Shown piece after piece: positions 8,906-21,451 of a DNA stretch of 64,000 bases. The notes below the pieces were generated by a model. It searched no databases and was not told the origin of the DNA. It saw only the letters and a program-made list of their open reading frames with translations. The stretch spans positions 558,001-622,000 of the forward strand of contig NZ_CP072829.1 of NCBI RefSeq assembly GCF_017945865.1, in the 5' to 3' direction. The translations under genes were made by a program, and so were the position numbers. The number at the start of each line of letters is the position of its first letter. Positions within the stretch are counted from its first letter, which is position 1. The DNA comes from Xiamenia xianingshaonis. GTDB lineage: Bacteria > Actinomycetota > Coriobacteriia > Coriobacteriales > Eggerthellaceae.

Positions 8906-9107
8906 GGGTGTGGTGCTGTCAATTCCAGCGGTTTTTGTCCGCACTGCGGAACTCCGAGACCGTGATGGCAAGGCCGTGGGCGATGCCGCTCAAGGCTGCT
9001 CTCCGGTAAGATCTGCGTGAGATTTCTGTAAGGTTTTCTTGCTAACATGCCTTTCGAGAGACGGGCAGAAGGCTGTGCCGCCTTCGTCATTCAGAGCGTC
9101 CGCCCCC

Positions 9108-9136
9108 TTGTAAAAAAATAGCTTATAGGCTATATT
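9108..9136 (+). promoter_or_regulatory. Promoter and overlapping operator of the higBA-like module
   Basis: TTGTAA (9108-9113) and TATATT (9131-9136) are separated by exactly 17 bp, a good sigma-70 spacing. An inverted repeat ATAGC-N6-GCTAT at 9118-9133 covers the spacer and the start of the -10 box. This is the expected place for an autorepressor site bound by the antitoxin. Start codon of the toxin gene is 21 nt downstream of the -10 box. Confidence 0.7.
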
Positions 9137-9156
9137 CAAGCATTGAAAGGCAGTCT

Positions 9157-9531
9157 ATGTGGTCGATTGAGTATGAGTACATCGTCGATTGGCTTGACAA
9201 GCAAGATGCTGAAACCGTTGCGCATGTGTTCGCAGCGCTGGAATTGCTGGAGCGCCACGGTCCAAGCCTTGGCCGTCCTTTGGTCGACACGCTTGCCGAC
9301 ACGAAGATTCGCAATCTCAAGGAGCTGCGTCCGGCGTCGTCGGGCAGTTCGGAAGTGCGCATTCTTTTTGCGTTCGACCCGAAGCGAAAAGCCGTCATGC
9401 TGTTGGCCGGCGACAAGGCGAAAGGCAAAAACGTTCGGCGGAAGTGGTCGGGGTGGTACAAACAGGCCATCCCGCGAGCCGAGGAGATATATGCATTGCA
9501 TGTGCGCAGATTGGAGGAGACGGATGGCTGA
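9157..9531 (+). CDS. higB: HigB-like toxin (RelE/ParE superfamily, phage Gp49-like)
   Basis: The 124-residue basic protein matches the Gp49-like HigB toxin family. It has an N-terminal helix pair (MWSIEYEYIVDWLDKQDAE...), then LADTKIRNLKELRPASS with SEVRILFAFDPKRKAVMLLAG, the core strands of a RelE fold, and a basic KGKNVRRKW segment. Such toxins are ribosome-dependent mRNA endonucleases. Its stop overlaps the antitoxin start by 8 nt. Toxin-first order is typical for HigBA. The gene symbol is given by family resemblance. Confidence 0.8.
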   Translation: MWSIEYEYIVDWLDKQDAETVAHVFAALELLERHGPSLGRPLVDTLADTKIRNLKELRPASSGSSEVRILFAFDPKRKAVMLLAGDKAKGKNVRRKWSGWYKQAIPRAEEIYALHVRRLEETDG

Positions 9532-9826
9532 CCTGCAAGAATATCTGGCCAAGCGAGGGATTTCCTCTGCACAGATGGACGAAGCGCGTCGCGACACGCA
9601 GGCGAAGATCGATGCGTACACGCTGCGAGAGGCTCGCAAGGCGTCGCATATGACGCAAGTGCAGTTGGCGCAGGCCATGGGCGTGTCGCAAAACCGTGTG
9701 TCGCGAATCGAAAGCGGCGATCTGGATGCTATGAGCGTCGACTCCCTGCGCCGCTACGTCAATGCGCTCGGCGGCAGCCTTACTCTGGTTGCGACCCTTC
9801 CAACCGGCCAGGTACGTCTGACGTGA
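9524..9826 (+). CDS. higA: HigA-like antitoxin, XRE-family HTH
   Basis: The 100-residue protein carries a clear XRE helix-turn-helix at about residues 38-85 (LREARKASHMTQVQLAQAMGVSQNRVSRIESGD), followed by a LGGSLTLVATLP strand common in HigA-like partners. The ATG at 9524 overlaps the end of higB. It is expected to neutralise the toxin and to repress the operon through the palindrome at 9118-9133. Confidence 0.82.
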   Translation: MADLQEYLAKRGISSAQMDEARRDTQAKIDAYTLREARKASHMTQVQLAQAMGVSQNRVSRIESGDLDAMSVDSLRRYVNALGGSLTLVATLPTGQVRLT

Positions 9827-9951
9827 CGGCGTCTTGGAGGATTTGGCGCCGGAACGCCGACGCCTCTGCAAACGAAGGGACAGGCGAGAATCGACGCCCG
9901 CTCGCAGGCGAAGACCGAAGCAGCACCTAGCGTCTGATCTGCGGTTTTGTC

Positions 9952-9974
9952 TGACCTGCTTTCGTCAGCCCTTT
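9952..9974 (+). repeat. TGAC-N8-GTCAGC intergenic palindrome, copy 2
   Basis: TGAC-CTGCTTTC-GTCA followed by GCCCTTTT. It lies 35-50 nt upstream of the TATAAT box of the AGCS symporter gene. Confidence 0.4.
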
Positions 9975-10020
9975 TCTCGTGGAAATCGTGTGAAACTCTC
10001 CTATAATAAAGCGACAGAGC

Positions 10021-10074
10021 GGTGCGAGAGTTTTCTGCGGCCTCTTGAGGGATGTCGCAGAAAGCCCTCGCACC
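10021..10074 (+). promoter_or_regulatory. Long structured hairpin in the 5' leader of the symporter gene
   Basis: GGTGCGAG (10021-10028) pairs with CTCGCACC (10067-10074), and TTTCTGCG (10032-10039) pairs with CGCAGAAA (10056-10063). Only one mismatch lies between these blocks if a G-C and a U-G pair are counted. The apex contains CCTC-TT-GAGG. No U-tract follows, so it is not a simple terminator. It could be a cis-regulatory RNA. I do not recognise a known riboswitch. Confidence 0.55.
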
Positions 10075-10123
10075 CCTTATCGGAAACGCTGCGCGGCAGC
10101 AGAAGAGAAGGGGAGTTGGCTGT

Positions 10124-11647
<1,524 letters not shown>

Positions 11648-11837
11648 GACAGGCGCTTCAAGCGGCCTGCCGGCGTTCGAAACGCTTCGGCAACGGAATC
11701 GGAAACGGCTGGAAAACAGGCGGCGCCTTTCTGGCGCAGGCGGCGGCGCGGCGCTACAATGGTTTCAGTAAGGCAACCGAGCAACACGGCGGCGCGGCCG
11801 CACGGAGCGGCGCGTCGACGCGAAAAAGGAGCGCATT

Positions 11838-14637
<2,800 letters not shown>

Positions 14638-14675
14638 CGGTTCGGGGGAGGGCGCCGGCCCGTCCGGGTGAATGC

Positions 14676-14699
14676 TGACCGAATTAGTCAGCGTTTCCC
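14676..14699 (+). repeat. TGAC-N7-GTCAGC intergenic palindrome, copy 3
   Basis: TGAC-CGAATTA-GTCA followed by GCGTTTCCC. It shares 22 of 24 positions with the copy at 40329-40352 and resembles sites at 3414 and 9952. It lies 80 nt upstream of the modA promoter. Confidence 0.45.
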
Positions 14700-14778
14700 G
14701 GGGGTGTCGGTCGCGCCCGCCGGTTCGTGCGTGCAGGCCGGCGCCCGGCGCCCGGCGCCGCCTTTGTTGTATTCCCCC

Positions 14779-14807
14779 TTGACTATAGTCTCGTTAGAGA
14801 ATAATAT
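14779..14807 (+). promoter_or_regulatory. modA: Strong sigma-70-type promoter of modA
   Basis: TTGACT (14779-14784) and TAATAT (14802-14807) are separated by 17 bp. The spacer holds TCTC-GTTA-GAGA, a short inverted repeat where a molybdate-responsive repressor could bind. The modA start is 79 nt past the -10 box. Confidence 0.75.
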
Positions 14808-14885
14808 AACCATGTTGCGCATCTATCGTGCAGAGCGCGGCACGTGCGCCGACGGCGTGCGTTTTCCTGTAGAGCGGAGGTAACA

Positions 14886-15872
14886 ATGGGTAAAAAAGCA
14901 CGTGTTCTTTTGATCGCCGCATGCGCATGCGCTGCGATGGCGGCGTTCGTCCTGTTCGGTTGTTCGTCGGGGAGCGAGCCTGCTCCCGAGCCGGCGCAGC
15001 CTGCCGCCGAGCAGACGACGGAGTCCAGCGAGGCGCAGGCCGAGCAGGAATCCACCGAGGCCGAGACGTCCGAGGCTGCCGAGGACAGCAGCTCTGCGCC
15101 GGCTACCGAAGATCCCGTCGAGCTGCAGCTTTTCGCCGCGAACTCGCTGTCCGAGGCCATGAATGCCGTGCAGGAGCTCTACACGCAGGATCATCCCTGG
15201 GTCACGTTCGCCGACACGCAGTATGAGGGCTCCGGCACGCTCAACGAGCTGCTGGGCGCCGGCTCGTACGCCGACGCTCTCATCACCGCGTCGAAGTCCA
15301 CGATGGACACGGCCGTCGAAGAGGGCTACGTCGACGAGACCACGCGCTTCGACATGTTCAAGAACGACCTGGTCATTGTCGGCGGCGAAGCGTCCGACCT
15401 GACCGACGTGGCGCTGGAAGACCTCGCGACCGGCGAATACACCCTGGCCGTGGGCGACGCCAACGTGCCGGCCGGCGCCTATGCCAAGCAGGCTCTTTCC
15501 ACGACCGACCCCGCCTGCTGGATCGCCGCTGACGGTGCGACGGGCTCTGAGACCAACGGCAAGGAAGGCACGTTCGACGGCACGCCGCTCGAGGGCAAGG
15601 TCACCGAAGGGTCTTCGGTGGGCAACGTGTGCTCGTACGCGAACTCCGGCGACGTTGACTGCGCCATCGTCTACAGCTCCGACGTGTACCGCTACGGCGG
15701 CGTGAAGGTTCTCTCCGCCGTCCCCGCAGACACGCACAAGCCCATCGTGTATCCGGCCGCCGTCTGCACGGTCAGCGAAAACGCTGAAGCAGTCGAGGAA
15801 TTCCTCGACTGGGCCTACACCGACAAGGCCGCTCAGCAGGTTTGGCAGGAATACGGCTTTGAACTAGCCTAA
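14886..15872 (+). CDS. modA: Molybdate ABC transporter substrate-binding lipoprotein
   Basis: The 328-residue protein has a lipoprotein signal (LFGCSS, Cys26) and then a Glu/Ser/Ala/Pro-rich linker of about 60 residues. A periplasmic-binding-type domain follows with ModA features: VELQLFAANSLSEAMNAVQELY, YEGSGTLNELLGAGSYADALITAS and a C-terminal AEAVEEFLDWAYTDKAAQQVWQEYGF. It captures molybdate or tungstate outside the membrane for ModBC. An AGCGGAGG ribosome site precedes the ATG. A strong terminator separates it from modB, so full-length modABC transcripts may be a minority. Oxyanion selectivity cannot be read directly. Confidence 0.92.
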   Translation: MGKKARVLLIAACACAAMAAFVLFGCSSGSEPAPEPAQPAAEQTTESSEAQAEQESTEAETSEAAEDSSSAPATEDPVELQLFAANSLSEAMNAVQELYTQDHPWVTFADTQYEGSGTLNELLGAGSYADALITASKSTMDTAVEEGYVDETTRFDMFKNDLVIVGGEASDLTDVALEDLATGEYTLAVGDANVPAGAYAKQALSTTDPACWIAADGATGSETNGKEGTFDGTPLEGKVTEGSSVGNVCSYANSGDVDCAIVYSSDVYRYGGVKVLSAVPADTHKPIVYPAAVCTVSENAEAVEEFLDWAYTDKAAQQVWQEYGFELA

Positions 15873-15880
15873 CGTCCTGT

Positions 15881-15924
15881 GCGCGTGCTCTCGTCCGAAC
15901 AAGGCGGGAGCACGCGCGTTTTTT
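15881..15924 (+). terminator. Intrinsic terminator between modA and modB
   Basis: A 13-bp stem (15881-15893 with 15905-15917, one G-U pair) with an 11-nt loop is followed by a run of six T. It starts 9 nt after the modA stop and probably lets modA be made in excess over modBC through partial read-through. Confidence 0.85.
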
Positions 15925-15963
15925 GGCGTAGGGGAGCGATGGAGCGAACGACGGACGAAGGGA

Positions 15964-17400
15964 ATGCGAATGCGGATGAGGACGCGATTTGCCAGGTCGT
16001 GGCGCAGCGCTGCAGCGGCGCTGTTTTTTTGTGTGCTGGCTGCAATGGCGTTTGCGACGGCGCCAGCGCCGGCCTTCGCTGATGCGGCGCAGCCGTCCGA
16101 GGAGGCCTCTTCCGCAGCGTCTTCCCAGGACGACGAATACGTTTCGGTCGAAGGCGTCGAGGTTTCCGCCGATGGAAGGGAGGCCCGCATCGAAGGCGCT
16201 CCCTTTGCGGTCGAGTCGTTTCACCGGGCGCAGAAGGGCTCGAACAACGACATCGAAGGCACCTACGTGGGCTATGCCTATTACGAAGGCGACACGCCGG
16301 ATGCGGCCGTGGCGGTGAGCACGCCGAACTACGTGGTCGTGCACGTGCCGCCGGCCTTCAGCGATCTGTTCACGGTCGGCGACGAGGCGGCCGAGTCGTA
16401 TCTGAAGCGCTATTTCGTCGCGCTGGACGACGTGGCCCTGAACGGCGGCGTTGTGTTCGGCGAGGACATCCCCTGGCATTTCACCGATGACGACTCGTTC
16501 GAGACGGACGGCATCGTGTACCGCTTCGGCGTCGAAGCCGCTCCGGGCGAGTTCTACGTGACGGTCGCGGGCCCCAACGGCGAGGACGTGATGGGCGATG
16601 ACGCCCAAACGACGGACAACCGCCCCACCCACGTTGACTTTTGCGCGCTCGTGCCGTCTGACGACGTCGTCATCGAAGCCGCGCCGACCGGAATCGAGGC
16701 GTTCTCCCAGTTTTTGGCCTCTATCGACTACAGCCCTTTGTGGATCACGCTCAAGACCACTGGCACCGCCATCGTGTTCATCTTCGTGCTGGGGCTTGCG
16801 GCGGCCTACTTCAGCCTGCGCATTCCCAAGCGGGCGCAAGACGTTGCTGACGCTATTTTCACCATCCCCATGGTGCTGCCGCCCACGGTGTGCGGCTTTT
16901 TGCTGCTGCTTGCGCTCGGGCGCAACACTGCGCTCGGCCAGTGGTTCATCGACATAGGGTTTCCGCTCATCTTCAGCTGGCCGGCCACGGTCATTGCGGC
17001 GATCGTCGTGGCGTTTCCGCTCATGTACCGCAACGCCCGCGGCGCCTTCGAAGGCCTCGATCCCAACATGCTCGACGCGGCCCGCACGCTCGGGTGGTCG
17101 AACGGAAAGATCTTCTTGAAGCTCATGCTGCCGCTGTCGTGGAGCTCGATCGCGGCCGGCACGGTCCTGTCGTTCGCTCGAGCGCTCGGCGAGTTTGGCG
17201 CCACGCTGTTTTTGGCCGGCAACTACGCCGGCATCACGCGGACCATTCCCATCGCCATCTACTTTGAGTGGATGAGCGGCAACATCGAGGTGGCCCTGTT
17301 CTGGACCGTCATCATCATCATTTTCAGCTTCATCGTCATCCTGTTCATCAACTTGTGGGGCCGTCGCACCACGAAATACCGTCGGAGGGCCGAATCGTGA
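15964..17400 (+). CDS. modB: Molybdate ABC transporter permease with an exported N-terminal domain
   Basis: The 478-residue protein starts with a signal sequence (cleavage likely after AFA, residue 39). An acidic extracytoplasmic region of about 200 residues follows (about 45-235), then a normal ModB permease from about residue 245. The permease has five to six transmembrane segments, IPMVLPPTVCGFLLLL, the cytoplasmic EAA loop (LDAARTLGWSNGKIFLKLMLP, about 368-390) and a basic C-terminus. Ordinary ModB proteins are about 220-230 residues and lack such a front domain. I cannot assign the extra domain. Its exported position suggests contact with ModA or substrate. The stop overlaps the modC GTG start (GTGA). 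Confidence 0.88.
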   Translation: MRMRMRTRFARSWRSAAAALFFCVLAAMAFATAPAPAFADAAQPSEEASSAASSQDDEYVSVEGVEVSADGREARIEGAPFAVESFHRAQKGSNNDIEGTYVGYAYYEGDTPDAAVAVSTPNYVVVHVPPAFSDLFTVGDEAAESYLKRYFVALDDVALNGGVVFGEDIPWHFTDDDSFETDGIVYRFGVEAAPGEFYVTVAGPNGEDVMGDDAQTTDNRPTHVDFCALVPSDDVVIEAAPTGIEAFSQFLASIDYSPLWITLKTTGTAIVFIFVLGLAAAYFSLRIPKRAQDVADAIFTIPMVLPPTVCGFLLLLALGRNTALGQWFIDIGFPLIFSWPATVIAAIVVAFPLMYRNARGAFEGLDPNMLDAARTLGWSNGKIFLKLMLPLSWSSIAAGTVLSFARALGEFGATLFLAGNYAGITRTIPIAIYFEWMSGNIEVALFWTVIIIIFSFIVILFINLWGRRTTKYRRRAES

Positions 17401-18524
17401 GCTTGGAAGTGTCCATACGGAAGCGGTTCGATTCGTTCACGCTTGACGTCGACTTTTCAGCCGGCAGTGAAATGCTCGGATTCCTCGGCGCGTCGGGTTG
17501 CGGGAAAAGCCTGACCATGCGCAGCATTGCGGGCATCGAAACGCCTGATGAAGGCCGCATTGTCGTGAATGGGAAGGTGTTTTTCGACCGGGCGGCGGGG
17601 AAGAAGCCGCGCGTGAACCTGACGCCGCAACAGCGCAAGACGGCATTGCTTTTTCAGAACTACATGCTGTTTCCGAACTTTACGGTCGAGCAGAACGTCG
17701 CTGCCGGCATCGGGCGCGACGTGCCGAAGGTGGACGTGGCGGCGCGGGTGGCGGCGGAACTTGCCCGCTTCGGCCTGACGGGGTTTGAGAAGCGCTACCC
17801 CGCCCAGCTGTCTGGCGGGCAGCAGCAGCGCGTCGCCTTGGCCCGCATGCTGGCGGCACGCCCCGGCATCCTCATGCTCGACGAGCCGTTCTCCGCACTC
17901 GACGCGCACCTGAAAAGCGTGCTCGAGCAGAACCTGGTGAACCTGTTCGACGCGTTCGACGGCACGGTGCTCTACGTCAGCCACGACATCGACGAGGCGC
18001 TGCGCTTCTGCGACCGCATCGCGGTGGTGGAGGCCGGGCATATCGTGGAGGTCGACACGGGGCGCGCGCTGGTGGACCACCCCCAGTCGCTCGCAGGCCT
18101 GAAGCTGTCGGGCTGCAAGAACGCCACCGAGGCCTCGCGTTCGGGCGAGCGCGAGGTGTGGCTGCCGAAGTGGGGCGTGTACGTGGCGACGGGCGAGCCG
18201 GTGCCCGACGACGTGGCGGCGCTCGGCGTTCGGGCCCGCATGGTGCAGCCTGCCGAAGGGCCGGGGGAGAACTGCTTCCGCGTGCGCGTGGACCGCGTGA
18301 GCGATTCGCGCTTCGAGCGGACGCTGCTGCTGGCGTTTCTCGACCGCGACGCGTCGGACGTGCCGACCGTCACCGAACACGGCGACGAGATGAAGTATCT
18401 GCATCAGCACTTGTTCTGGCGCATCGATTTCCTGCATCGGCCGGCGGACGCGCTGCTGCCCGGCGCCGGCGACGAGCTGTGGGTGCGCTTGCCGCCCGAA
18501 AACATCATGCTCGTGAACCGATAG
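17397..18524 (+). CDS. modC: Molybdate ABC transporter ATP-binding protein
   Basis: The 375-residue ATPase shows Walker A GASGCGKS (31-38), a Q-loop (LLFQNYMLFPNFTV), the signature LSGGQQQR (about 138-145), Walker B ILMLDEP and the switch His in YVSHDIDEAL. The C-terminal 90 residues (EREVWLPKWGVYVATGEP ...) form a TOBE-like domain, as in ModC/CysA-type importers. Start is a GTG overlapping the modB stop by 4 nt, which indicates coupled translation. It powers ModB-mediated oxyanion uptake. Confidence 0.92.
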   Translation: MSLEVSIRKRFDSFTLDVDFSAGSEMLGFLGASGCGKSLTMRSIAGIETPDEGRIVVNGKVFFDRAAGKKPRVNLTPQQRKTALLFQNYMLFPNFTVEQNVAAGIGRDVPKVDVAARVAAELARFGLTGFEKRYPAQLSGGQQQRVALARMLAARPGILMLDEPFSALDAHLKSVLEQNLVNLFDAFDGTVLYVSHDIDEALRFCDRIAVVEAGHIVEVDTGRALVDHPQSLAGLKLSGCKNATEASRSGEREVWLPKWGVYVATGEPVPDDVAALGVRARMVQPAEGPGENCFRVRVDRVSDSRFERTLLLAFLDRDASDVPTVTEHGDEMKYLHQHLFWRIDFLHRPADALLPGAGDELWVRLPPENIMLVNR

Positions 18525-18628
18525 GCCGCTGCGACGCATTTTTTGCGACCGTCGTCCCTGCTCAGGCGCGAATCGAGCGAATTCCGGACAAACTTGCCGT
18601 TTTTCGCTTCCCCATCCGATTTCTGTGC

Positions 18629-18651
18629 TATTATAAGCGAACAAACGTTTG
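18629..18651 (+). promoter_or_regulatory. Probable promoter -10 box and LexA (SOS) box of ruvCAB
   Basis: TATTAT at 18629-18634 is followed by CGAACAAACGTTTG at 18638-18651. The latter matches the Gram-positive/actinobacterial LexA consensus CGAAC-N4-GTTCG with one mismatch. It lies 35 nt before the ruvC start, immediately downstream of the -10 box, where a bound repressor would block initiation. DNA-damage control of Holliday-junction genes is the usual pattern. Confidence 0.72.
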
Positions 18652-18685
18652 AGAGTGTTCGGCGCAGGCGGAAGGAGGTTGCAGG

Positions 18686-19348
18686 GTGCGAAAGCTCGAG
18701 CGCATCGTCATGGGCATCGACCCGGGGCTTGCCAACACGGGTTGGGGCATCGTCGCGCAGTCGGGCGCGCATCTGGAATGCGTGGCGTACGGCTGCATTT
18801 CCACGCCTGCCGGCCAGCCGCTGGCCGAACGCCTGCTGAAGATCCACCACCAGATCGGCGCCGTCATCGACCGCTTCAATCCGCTGTGCGTGGGCATTGA
18901 AACGGTGTGGTTCGGCCAAAACGTCACGGCGGCCTTCGCGACGGGCCAGGCCCGTGGGGCGGCGCTCGTGGCGTGCGCGGAAGGCGGCGTTGCGGTGGGC
19001 GAGTTCAGCCCCAAGCAGATCAAGCTGGCGGTGGTGGGCACGGGCGCGGCCGAAAAGGAACAGGTGCAGTACATGGTGCGCCACCTCCTTTCGCTTGACG
19101 ACGTGCCGAAGCCCGACCATGCGGCCGATGCGCTTGCGGCGGCCATCTGCTTCACCACCCACGACGGCTATGCCCGCACCCGCCAGCGCATGGACGTGCT
19201 GGTCGGGCGCGCCGAGGCGCGCGACCAGGCCGCGGCAGCGCGTCGCGGCGGGGCGGCCTCGCTTCGGGCGGCGGGGCACGTGGGCGCACGCGATGCGGCC
19301 GTCCCGCCCGGCGACGCCTGCGCAAGCCTTGGACAGGAGGTCTCATGA
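18686..19348 (+). CDS. ruvC: Holliday junction endonuclease RuvC
   Basis: The 220-residue RuvC has catalytic residues Asp12 (GIDPG), Glu72 (GIETVWFGQN), His145 and Asp148 (PDHAADAL). This is the Asp-Glu-His-Asp set seen in Thermus-type RuvC rather than the four acids of E. coli. It resolves Holliday junctions together with RuvAB. The start is a GTG with GAAGGAGG upstream. The C-terminal 45 residues beyond the nuclease fold are Ala/Arg/Gly-rich and make it longer than the usual 165-190. The stop overlaps the ruvA ATG. Confidence 0.94.
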   Translation: MRKLERIVMGIDPGLANTGWGIVAQSGAHLECVAYGCISTPAGQPLAERLLKIHHQIGAVIDRFNPLCVGIETVWFGQNVTAAFATGQARGAALVACAEGGVAVGEFSPKQIKLAVVGTGAAEKEQVQYMVRHLLSLDDVPKPDHAADALAAAICFTTHDGYARTRQRMDVLVGRAEARDQAAAARRGGAASLRAAGHVGARDAAVPPGDACASLGQEVS

Positions 19349-19938
19349 TCGCTTTTCTCAGCGGCACGCTTGCCGCCAAAACGCTCACGTCTGCCTACAT
19401 CGACGTCGGCGGCGTGGGGTATGAGGTCGCCATGTCGCAAAGCGCCCTCTCGAAGCTACCGCAGCCGGGGGACGAGGTGCGCGTGCTCACGTACTTGCAG
19501 GTGAGCGAAAGCGGCGCGGCCCTGTACGGCTTTTTGGCCGAAGACGAAAAGGCACTGTTCGAAAAGCTCATCGCGGTGAGCGGCATCGGGCCGAAAGTGG
19601 CGCTTGCGGCCCTGTCCACGTTTTCGCCCCGGGCGCTGGCCGACGCCGTCGCCGCGCAGGACACTGCGCTTATTTCAAAGATTCCTGGCGTGGGCAAGAA
19701 GACAGCCTCGCGCATTGTGCTAGAACTGAAAGGCTCGCTCGACGCCGACGGCTTGAACCTGTTCTCGTCGGGCGAAGACGCGCCTTCGGTGCTTGAAAGC
19801 CGCCTGCAGGGGGCTTTGGAAGCGCTGCTTTCCATGGGCTTTACGTCGGCCGAGGCGGAACTGGCGCTCAAAGGAGCGCCCGAAGGGGCGACCGAATCGA
19901 AGCTCTTGCAATACGCATTGAAACGTTTGGGCAGCTAG
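19345..19938 (+). CDS. ruvA: Holliday junction branch-migration protein RuvA
   Basis: The 197-residue protein begins with the OB-fold strand MIAFLSGTLAAKT and contains two helix-hairpin-helix motifs (VSGIGPKVALAAL and IPGVGKKTASRIVLELK, about 72-125). A C-terminal domain that contacts RuvB (ESRLQGALEALLSMGFTSAEAELALK) completes it. RuvA tetramers bind the junction and load RuvB. The ATG overlaps the ruvC stop (ATGA), and ruvB starts 11 nt after its stop. Confidence 0.95.
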   Translation: MIAFLSGTLAAKTLTSAYIDVGGVGYEVAMSQSALSKLPQPGDEVRVLTYLQVSESGAALYGFLAEDEKALFEKLIAVSGIGPKVALAALSTFSPRALADAVAAQDTALISKIPGVGKKTASRIVLELKGSLDADGLNLFSSGEDAPSVLESRLQGALEALLSMGFTSAEAELALKGAPEGATESKLLQYALKRLGS

Positions 19939-19949
19939 ATGGGTGAAAC

Positions 19950-21026
19950 GTGGCTTTTGACGAGGAAATAGAAGGCATGGTGTACGAGGCGGGCGCCCGT
20001 GCGGACCGGCTCGGTCGGCCTGACCGCGAGCGTGCGGTCGATCCGAACCTGGTCGAAGACGACTTGGCACTCGACCGCAGCCTGCGGCCCAAGCGGCTGC
20101 ACGAATACCTGGGGCAGGAACGCATCAAGGAATCGCTCGACATCCTCATTCAGGCCGCCCAGGAGCGCGGCGACGTGGCGGACCACATCTTGTTCTCGGG
20201 CCCTCCCGGCCTGGGCAAGACCACCCTGGCCACGGTCGTCGCCAACGAGCTGGGCGCTCACATCCGCGCCACGAGCGGGCCGGCCATCGAACGCACGGGG
20301 GATCTGGCCGCCATCCTCACCAACCTCGAGGAAGGCGACGTGCTGTTCATCGACGAGATCCACCGCTTGAACCGCATGGTCGAAGAAGTGCTGTACCCGG
20401 CGTTGGAAGACTTCGCGCTCGACATCGTGGTGGGCAAGGGCCCGGCGGCGCGGTCCATCAGGCTCGACATTCCGCATTTCACCCTCATCGGCGCCACCAC
20501 GCGCACCGGGCTTTTGACCGGGCCTCTGCGCGACCGCTTCGGCATCGTGTTTCGGCTGCAGTACTACTCGGCGGAAGAACTGGCGCTCATCGTGCAGCGC
20601 TCGGCGTCCATTTTGGACGTGGACGTTCGTGCAGACGGCGCGCTGGAGATCGCCCGCCGCAGCCGCGGCACGCCGCGTTTGGCGAACCGCCTGCTCAAGC
20701 GCGTGCGCGACTGGGCGCAGGTGCGCGGCGACGGCCTTATCGACGAAGATGTGGCCGCCCAGGCGCTCAGCTTCTACGAGGTCGACTCGCTGGGCCTCGA
20801 TGCCATGGACAACCGCATTCTCGAGCTTTTGTGCACCTCGTTTGGCGGCCGCCCGGTGGGGCTGACCACGATGGCGTCGGCCCTGTCGGAAGACCCCGAC
20901 ACCATCGAGGACGTCTACGAGCCCTTCCTTATGCAGCAAGGCCTGGTCATTCGCACGCCGAAAGGCCGTCAGGCCACGCCCCGCGCCTTCGACCATCTGG
21001 GCGTCAAGCGTCCCGAATCCGCCTGA
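19950..21026 (+). CDS. ruvB: Holliday junction branch-migration ATPase RuvB
   Basis: The 358-residue AAA+ motor has Walker [12 protein letters not shown], Walker [13 protein letters not shown], sensor [22 protein letters not shown] and the C-terminal winged-helix region ([31 protein letters not shown]). It drives branch migration with RuvA. The start is taken at the GTG at 19950. An ATG at 19977 is possible, but the family usually has residues N-terminal to it. The ribosome site is weak, so coupling from ruvA is likely. Confidence 0.95.
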   Translation: MAFDEEIEGMVYEAGARADRLGRPDRERAVDPNLVEDDLALDRSLRPKRLHEYLGQERIKESLDILIQAAQERGDVADHILFSGPPGLGKTTLATVVANELGAHIRATSGPAIERTGDLAAILTNLEEGDVLFIDEIHRLNRMVEEVLYPALEDFALDIVVGKGPAARSIRLDIPHFTLIGATTRTGLLTGPLRDRFGIVFRLQYYSAEELALIVQRSASILDVDVRADGALEIARRSRGTPRLANRLLKRVRDWAQVRGDGLIDEDVAAQALSFYEVDSLGLDAMDNRILELLCTSFGGRPVGLTTMASALSEDPDTIEDVYEPFLMQQGLVIRTPKGRQATPRAFDHLGVKRPESA

Positions 21027-21040
21027 CAGAAAGGACATCC

Positions 21041-21451
21041 ATGTTTGAACGCGACTATCTGCTGTCCATCCTCATGAAGTACGCCGAGCTGCTCGTGCGC
21101 AGCTGGACGCGCTCGAAGGACAAAGACGACCCGCTCGGCTCGGCCGCCATGCTGGAGACGGCGATCGGCGAGGCCACCGACATCGACGGAGACGCGCTGC
21201 TTTCCCTGGCACCCGAATCCATGGCGGGCGTCATGCAGGTTTCCGGCGTTGACTCCCGTGTGAGCGAATACATCGGCCGCAGCCTGGCGCTGTCGGCCCA
21301 GTACTTCGAGGACGCAGGAGACGCCGACCGCGCCCAGCTGCGCCGCGACCAGGCGTTTGCCCTGTCTCGGGCCTACGGCTTCGACCTTCCCGATTCGGCC
21401 GAGCAGATCGTGGAAGAAGCCCAGTCCGCGCTCGAGCAGGCGGAGGAATAG
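21041..21451 (+). CDS. Hypothetical protein of the ruv operon (possibly DUF6483-like)
   Basis: The 136-residue, mostly helical protein starts MFERDYLLSILMKYAELLVRSW and ends in an acidic tail. A TPR-like character is suggested by alternating Ala-rich helices (YIGRSLALSAQYFEDAGDADRAQLRRDQAFALSRAYGF). It follows ruvB by 14 bp with AAAGGA upstream, so it is probably co-transcribed. The N-terminal pattern loosely recalls DUF6483 proteins, but I am not sure of this. No enzymatic motif is visible. Confidence 0.65.
   Translation: MFERDYLLSILMKYAELLVRSWTRSKDKDDPLGSAAMLETAIGEATDIDGDALLSLAPESMAGVMQVSGVDSRVSEYIGRSLALSAQYFEDAGDADRAQLRRDQAFALSRAYGFDLPDSAEQIVEEAQSALEQAEE

Larger units (their letters stand above)
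9827..10123. promoter_or_regulatory. Leader region of the AGCS symporter gene
   Basis: The region holds a TGAC-N8-GTCA palindrome (9952-9967), one of four related sites in the window. A perfect TATAAT box follows at 10002-10007 with no convincing -35 box. A long hairpin follows at 10021-10074. If transcription starts about 6 nt after the TATAAT box, the leader is about 110 nt and begins just before the hairpin. No gene is supported here. Confidence 0.5.
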
